This document shows, in pieces, positions 6,117-10,177 of a stretch of DNA of 10,177 bases. Position 1 is the first letter of the stretch. Each line of letters begins with the position of its first letter. Source of the stretch: Sphingomonadales bacterium (GTDB lineage: Bacteria; Pseudomonadota; Alphaproteobacteria; Sphingomonadales; Sphingomonadaceae); contig JAGWUU010000101.1 of the NCBI GenBank assembly GCA_028868335.1, positions 1 to 10,177 of the forward strand, read 5' to 3'. Below the pieces are notes generated by a model. The model saw only the letters and a program-made list of their open reading frames with translations. It did not search any database and was not told the DNA's origin. A program made the translations under genes and the position numbers.

Positions 6117-8699
6117 CTACGCCACCTCGATCCTGAGTCCTCCATCGCCCTCGTCGATCTTGACCGTGCTGCCGTCGGGGATTTCCCCGGCCAGCAGCTT
6201 CTCGGCCAAGGGATCCTGCAAGTACCGCTGCACCGCGCGCTTCAGCGGGCGGGCGCCGTAGATCGGATCGTAGCCAACCCGGCCCAGCCATCGCTTGGCG
6301 GCGTCCGTCAGATCCAGCGTGATCTTGCGATCCTTCAGCAGTTTCTGAACCCGCGCGACCTGGATCTCGACGATCGGCCCCATGTGTTCCTGGCCGAGCC
6401 GGTGGAACAGGATGATCTCGTCCAGCCGGTTGAGGAATTCGGGCCGAAAATGCGCCCGCACAACCTCCATCACCTGCGGCTCGACGCTTTCGACGTCCTG
6501 CCCTTCCTCGAGGTTGGCGAGGAACTGGCTGCCCAGATTGCTGGTCAGGATGATCAGGGTGTTGGTGAAGTCCACCACCCGGCCCTGCCCGTCGGTCAGC
6601 CGCCCGTCGTCGAGCACCTGGAGCAGCACGTTGAACACGTCTGGGTGGGCCTTTTCGACCTCGTCGAACAGCACGACCTGGTAAGGCCTGCGCCGCACTG
6701 CCTCGGTCAGCACCCCGCCCTCGTCATAGCCGACATAGCCCGGAGGCGCGCCGATCAGGCGGCTGACCGCATGCTTTTCCATGAACTCGGACATGTCGAT
6801 CCGAACCATCGCGTTGTCGTCGTCGAACAGGAACCCGGCGAGCGCCTTGGTCAGTTCGGTCTTGCCGACGCCCGTGGGGCCGAGGAACAGAAACGAGCCG
6901 AGCGGCCGGTTGGGATCCTGCAAGCCCGCCCGCGCGCGGCGCACGGCCTTCGATACCGCGGTAACCGCGTCCTTCTGGCCGATCACCCGCGCGCCGATAA
7001 CCTCTTCCATCTTGAGCAGCTTCTCGCGCTCGCCCTCCATCATCCGGTCGACCGGCACGCCGGTCCAGCGGCTGACAACGGCGGCGATGTCGTCCGCAGT
7101 AACTTCCTCGCGCAGCAGCATGTTCGAGGTATCGGCGCCCTGCGCCTCGGCCAGCAGCTTCTCAAGTTCGGGGATCTTGCCGTAGGATAGCTCACCCGCC
7201 TTACCGAGGTCGCCCTGGCGTTGGGCCTGCTCAAGCTCGACCCGCGCGGCGTCGAGCTGCTCCTTGATCTTGCCTTCAGCGGCAATCTTGTCGCGCTCAC
7301 CCTGCCAGCGGGTGGTCAGCGCGGCCGATTGCTCCTCAAGGTTGGCGAGTTCCTCGCGCAGCGCGGCGAGGCGGTCCTTCGATGCCAGGTCGCTCTCCTT
7401 GGCGAGCGCCATTTCCTCGATCTTCAACTGGATGATCCGGCGATCCAGCGCCTCGATTTCCTCGGGCTTGCTCTCCACCTCCATGCGGATGCGGCTGGCG
7501 GCCTCATCCATCAGGTCGATCGCCTTGTCGGGCAGGAACCGATCGGAGATGTACCGGTTCGACAACGTCGCCGCGGCGACGATGGCGTTGTCGGCGATGC
7601 GGACGCCGTGGTGCAGCTCGTACTTGTCCTTGATCCCGCGCAGGATGCTGATGGTGTCCTCGACGGTCGGCTCGCCGACGAACACCGGCTGGAACCGGCG
7701 CTGGAGAGCCGGGTCCTTCTCGATGTATTTCTGGTATTCGTCGAGCGTGGTCGCACCGATGCAATGTAACTCACCGCGCGCGAGGGCAGGCTTGAGCAGG
7801 TTGCTCGCGTCCATCGCCCCCTCGGACTTGCCCGCGCCGATCAGCGTATGCATCTCGTCGATGAACAGGATGATCTCGCCCTCGGCGCCCTTGACCTCGT
7901 CAAGTACGGCCTTGAGTCTTTCCTCGAACTCGCCGCGATACTTCGCCCCGGCGATCAGGCTGCCCATGTCGAGCGCCATCAGCTTGCGGTCCTTGAGGCT
8001 ATCGGGCACGTCGCCATTGGCGATGCGCAGCGCGAGGCCCTCGGCGATCGCGGTCTTGCCGACGCCAGGTTCGCCGATCAGCGCCGGGTTGTTCTTGGTC
8101 CGGCGGGCAAGGATCTGCACGGTGCGGCGGATTTCCTCGTCGCGGCCGATCACCGGATCGAGCTTGCCGTCGCGCGCCGCTTGCGTCAGGTCGCGAGCGT
8201 ACTTCTTCATCGCATCATAGGCGTTTTCGGCGCTGGCGTTGTCCGCGGTGCGCCCGCCGGTCAGTTCCTGGATCGCAGCCTCAAGCTTCTTGGGATCGAC
8301 GTTGGCGGCCTTGAGCGCCTGCCCTGCTGCAGTAGTGGGGGAGAGCGCCAGGGCCTGCAGGATGCGCTGGACTGAAACATAGCTGTCGCCCGCCTTGGTC
8401 GCGACTTGCTCGGCCAGATCAAGAATGCGGGCGGAATCGTTGTCGAGCCCCGGTGTCTGCTGGGCGCCGCCGCCCGAAACGCCGGGGATCTTGGACAAGG
8501 CCATATCGACATCGTTGAGCGCAATGCCAGGGTTGCCTTCGGCGCGCTGGATCAGGCCCGAAGCCATGCCCTCGGTATCTTCGAGCAGCGCCTTGAGCAG
8601 GTGTTCGGGGGTGATCCGCTGGTGGTTCATGCGGACCGCAACGGTCTGCGCGCTCTGCAGGAATCCCTTGGCGCGATCAGTGAATTTCTCGAGGTTCAT
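6117..8699 (-). CDS. clpB: ATP-dependent disaggregase ClpB
   Basis: The 860-residue product is full length for ClpB, the hexameric AAA+ unfoldase that works with DnaK/DnaJ/GrpE to rescue aggregated proteins after heat stress in the cytoplasm. Domains in order: the Clp N domain (about 1-145); first AAA+ module with Walker A GEPGVGKT (209-216), pore loop KYRGEFEE (253-260) and Walker B ILFIDEMH (277-284); the coiled-coil middle domain (about 405-525, starting PEEIEALDRRI), which distinguishes ClpB from ClpA and ClpC; second AAA+ module with Walker A GPTGVGKT (607-614), pore loop GYVGYDEGG (654-662), Walker B VVLFDEVEKAH (675-685) and sensor-2 GARPLKR (815-821). No ClpP-binding IGF-type loop was noticed, as expected for ClpB. 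The ATG at 8699 has AGGAGG at 8711-8716, ten bases upstream. A heat-shock-type promoter lies at 8728-8755. It appears to be monocistronic. Confidence 0.98.
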   Translation of the reverse strand: MNLEKFTDRAKGFLQSAQTVAVRMNHQRITPEHLLKALLEDTEGMASGLIQRAEGNPGIALNDVDMALSKIPGVSGGGAQQTPGLDNDSARILDLAEQVATKAGDSYVSVQRILQALALSPTTAAGQALKAANVDPKKLEAAIQELTGGRTADNASAENAYDAMKKYARDLTQAARDGKLDPVIGRDEEIRRTVQILARRTKNNPALIGEPGVGKTAIAEGLALRIANGDVPDSLKDRKLMALDMGSLIAGAKYRGEFEERLKAVLDEVKGAEGEIILFIDEMHTLIGAGKSEGAMDASNLLKPALARGELHCIGATTLDEYQKYIEKDPALQRRFQPVFVGEPTVEDTISILRGIKDKYELHHGVRIADNAIVAAATLSNRYISDRFLPDKAIDLMDEAASRIRMEVESKPEEIEALDRRIIQLKIEEMALAKESDLASKDRLAALREELANLEEQSAALTTRWQGERDKIAAEGKIKEQLDAARVELEQAQRQGDLGKAGELSYGKIPELEKLLAEAQGADTSNMLLREEVTADDIAAVVSRWTGVPVDRMMEGEREKLLKMEEVIGARVIGQKDAVTAVSKAVRRARAGLQDPNRPLGSFLFLGPTGVGKTELTKALAGFLFDDDNAMVRIDMSEFMEKHAVSRLIGAPPGYVGYDEGGVLTEAVRRRPYQVVLFDEVEKAHPDVFNVLLQVLDDGRLTDGQGRVVDFTNTLIILTSNLGSQFLANLEEGQDVESVEPQVMEVVRAHFRPEFLNRLDEIILFHRLGQEHMGPIVEIQVARVQKLLKDRKITLDLTDAAKRWLGRVGYDPIYGARPLKRAVQRYLQDPLAEKLLAGEIPDGSTVKIDEGDGGLRIEVA

Positions 8700-8727
8700 G
8701 GGTGTATCAGCCTCCTGTTACACCGGG

Positions 8728-8755
8728 AGATAGTGTTGCACAGATGCAACACAAG
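8728..8755 (-). promoter_or_regulatory. RpoH (sigma-32) type heat-shock promoter of clpB
   Basis: On the minus strand a -35 CTTG (8752-8755) and a -10 ACTATCT (8728-8734) are separated by exactly 17 bases. The alphaproteobacterial RpoH consensus, as I recall it, is CTTG, 17-18 bases, CYTATNT, so only the first -10 base differs. Transcription should start near 8720, leaving a leader of about 20 bases that contains AGGAGG at 8711-8716. Heat-shock control of clpB is well established, which supports the assignment. Confidence 0.75.
8733..8752. promoter_or_regulatory. 20-bp palindrome filling the clpB promoter spacer
   Basis: GTGTTGCA (8733-8740), CAGA, TGCAACAC (8745-8752) is a perfect inverted repeat with 8-bp arms. 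It runs from the G of the -35 CTTG to the first two bases of the -10, so a protein bound here would cover the promoter. It is not the CIRCE element (TTAGCACTC, 9 bases, GAGTGCTAA). An operator role is inference. Confidence 0.5.
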
Positions 8756-9016
8756 GGGCGCGGCGAAAGAAATCGCCGAGATACGGGGAGCAGCCCGAGT
8801 CGGACAGACCATTCAAACGGATGCTACGATTTTGCCGCATTCGTTAATAGTCGCCAGCGATCGATTCACCAGTCAATCCCGCGCGTTGCGGGCTTTCCGG
8901 CAGTCGAAATATTGTTTTCCACATGGCTCCGTAAATTCCGCTTGCCTGCATCAAAAATCAAGGCAGTCTGACCACATTGACCACGCTCAGGCGTGGCGAG
9001 AATTGGAGGGAGAATC
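8756..9016. promoter_or_regulatory. Divergent intergenic region between clpB and the peptidase gene
   Basis: Directly upstream of the clpB -35 box is a perfect hairpin, CGGCGA (8761-8766), AAGAAA, TCGCCG (8773-8778). Nearer the peptidase start, TGACCAC occurs twice in nine-base phase (8969-8975 and 8978-8984). A hairpin CCACGC, TCAG, GCGTGG follows (8981-8996), just before the GGAGGG ribosome binding site (9005-9010). I see no convincing sigma-70 promoter for the peptidase; TTGTTT at 8912 with TAAATT at 8932 has too short a spacer. The middle part holds no gene that I can recognise. Confidence 0.4.
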
Positions 9017-10177
9017 ATGAACTTCAGGAAGATGGGCCGTATCGCCGTTGCGATAGTAGGCATGCTGGGAGGCGTGGGCATCGCCCAGGCCAACGAACCA
9101 GTCGAACGCAGCGGCAATGCCCTGCACGTTGCGGTTTGCGCGCGCGGCGTGGCTCGCGACGAGGCGCGCTGCTTTGCGCACGTGCGAGTTGACGCAAGCG
9201 GCAACCCGATGCCCGGCAAGTCGCAGGGAGCCGCTCCCATGGCGACGCCGTCGGGCTTCGGCCCAAGCGATCTGCGCAGCGCGTATGCCATCACCGGAAG
9301 CGGCAGTGGCAGCGTCGTCGCGATCGTCGATGCCAACGGCTATGCCAACGCCGAGGCCGATCTTGCGACCTATCGCGCGCAGTACGGCCTGCCCGCCTGC
9401 ACCAGCGCCAACGGTTGCTTCATCAAGAAGGACCAGCGCGGCGGCACGGCTTACCCGCGCTACAACAGCGGCTGGGCCCAGGAACAGGCGCTTGACCTCG
9501 ACATGGTCAGCGCGATGTGTCCCAACTGCAAGATCCTGCTGGTCCAGGCGGACAGCGCCAGCTTCTCCAACCTGGCCGCGGCTGTAAACTACGCCAAGAA
9601 CTATGCGGGCGTAGTTGCGGTTTCGAACAGCTATGGCGGCGGTGAATCGGGTAGCACGTCATACGCCTCGGCCTACCAAAAGGCGGGCGTTGCGATCACC
9701 GTTTCGACCGGTGACAGCGGCTATGGCGCGCAGTTCCCGGCAACCGCGCCCGGCGCAATCGCGGTGGGCGGCACCAACCTCAAGCGTGCGTCAAATACCC
9801 GCGGCTGGGCCGAAACGGCATGGACCAGCGGAGGCAGCGGCTGCAGCGCGTCCTATGCCAAGCCCACCTGGCAGACTGACAGCCTGTGCACCAATCGCAT
9901 GGAAGCCGACGTTTCGGCGGTAGCCGATCCCGCCACGGGCGTTGCGGTCTATGGCCCGATCGGCAGGGGAACAGCATCGGGCTGGCTTGTGTTCGGCGGC
10001 ACCAGCGCCTCGTCGCCGATCATCGGCGGCATCTATGGCGTCAAGGGTAGCGGCGCAGCCAACGCCGCTCAATCGTTCTGGACCGCAACCAGCGGACTTA
10101 ACGACGTGACCAGCGGGAGCAACGGCACCACCTGCGGCGGCACCTACTTCTGTGTTGCCGGTGGCGGTTATGATGGC
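9017..10177 (+). CDS. Secreted S53 (sedolisin-like) serine-carboxyl peptidase, 3' end outside window
   Basis: 387 codons are visible with no stop. A Sec signal peptide (RKMGR, then a hydrophobic stretch 9-22, AQA at 23-25) points to export. The catalytic domain starts near residue 78 (PSGFGPSDLRSAYAI). The sedolisin catalytic residues are all present: Glu156 and Asp160 in EQALDLD, Asp233 in STGDSGYG, and Ser330 in GGTSASSP. VAIVDANGYANAEADL and FPATAPGAIAVGGT are also typical. Ten cysteines fall into five close pairs (41/52, 128/134, 168/171, 276/291, 373/379), fitting disulfides outside the cytoplasm. The segment before the catalytic domain (about 26-77) is far shorter than the roughly 190-residue pro-kumamolisin propeptide. 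The closest sequences I recall are actinobacterial secreted peptidases, which end GYDGPTGLGTPNG. The visible part stops at GYDG, so probably only a few residues are missing. GGAGGG at 9005-9010 supports the ATG. Substrate unknown; probably extracellular protein breakdown. Confidence 0.85.
   Translation, partial: MNFRKMGRIAVAIVGMLGGVGIAQANEPVERSGNALHVAVCARGVARDEARCFAHVRVDASGNPMPGKSQGAAPMATPSGFGPSDLRSAYAITGSGSGSVVAIVDANGYANAEADLATYRAQYGLPACTSANGCFIKKDQRGGTAYPRYNSGWAQEQALDLDMVSAMCPNCKILLVQADSASFSNLAAAVNYAKNYAGVVAVSNSYGGGESGSTSYASAYQKAGVAITVSTGDSGYGAQFPATAPGAIAVGGTNLKRASNTRGWAETAWTSGGSGCSASYAKPTWQTDSLCTNRMEADVSAVADPATGVAVYGPIGRGTASGWLVFGGTSASSPIIGGIYGVKGSGAANAAQSFWTATSGLNDVTSGSNGTTCGGTYFCVAGGGYDG

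Noticed and set aside
8208..8210. Internal ATG of clpB (codon 164) as a start for the short ClpB form
   Set aside because: The position resembles the E. coli short form, but I see no Shine-Dalgarno sequence before it.
7264..8220. Long plus-strand open frame opposite clpB
   Set aside because: Its Ser/Arg-rich composition is the usual antisense product of high-GC coding sequence, and clpB is unambiguous.
8733..8752. CIRCE/HrcA operator at the clpB promoter
   Set aside because: The arm sequence and the 4-base centre differ from TTAGCACTC, 9 bases, GAGTGCTAA.
1..10177. tRNA, rRNA, CRISPR array, transposase, phage, toxin-antitoxin or defence genes
   Set aside because: Looked for and not seen. 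The only repeats are short intergenic hairpin elements without coding capacity.

Overview
The window is GC-rich, gene-dense DNA from an alphaproteobacterium. A sphingomonad (Novosphingobium, Erythrobacter or Sphingopyxis-like) is my best guess. This rests on overall protein style, an alphaproteobacterial-type heat-shock promoter, and intergenic hairpin repeats of a kind common in sphingomonads. I ran no search, so the genus is inference.

Layout. From about 5282 down to 85, six genes lie on the minus strand in this transcription order: acetyl-CoA acetyltransferase (thiolase), an HSD10-like short-chain dehydrogenase, a crotonase-fold enoyl-CoA hydratase/isomerase, a TetR-family regulator, methylthioadenosine phosphorylase (MTAP) and a zeta-class glutathione S-transferase (maleylacetoacetate isomerase type). 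The last four are linked by three consecutive 4-base ATGA stop/start overlaps, so they are very probably cotranslated. The gaps around the dehydrogenase gene are filled by two different repeat elements. Upstream of the thiolase is a 36-bp near-perfect palindrome that looks like a repressor operator. It sits in the divergent gap before a second GST-family gene on the plus strand (5406-6032).

That GST gene converges on clpB (6117-8699, minus), with a short hairpin between them. clpB encodes a full-length AAA+ disaggregase and has a good RpoH-type promoter whose 17-bp spacer is almost filled by a 20-bp palindrome. Divergent from clpB, a gene for a secreted S53 (sedolisin-like) serine-carboxyl peptidase starts at 9017 and runs off the right edge.

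How the genes fit together. The thiolase, dehydrogenase and crotonase resemble the lower half of a beta-oxidation spiral, with a TetR regulator that may bind the operator upstream of the first gene. MTAP (methionine salvage) and MaiA (aromatic amino acid breakdown) are metabolically unrelated passengers in the same coupled unit. The crotonase lacks both hydratase glutamates and looks more like an enoyl-CoA isomerase. ClpB and the peptidase are separate units. I see no tRNA, rRNA, CRISPR, phage or transposase gene, and no clear evidence for a wholly new multi-gene system. The most interesting signals are the two regulatory palindromes, the repeat that supplies a ribosome binding site, and the unusual residues of the crotonase.
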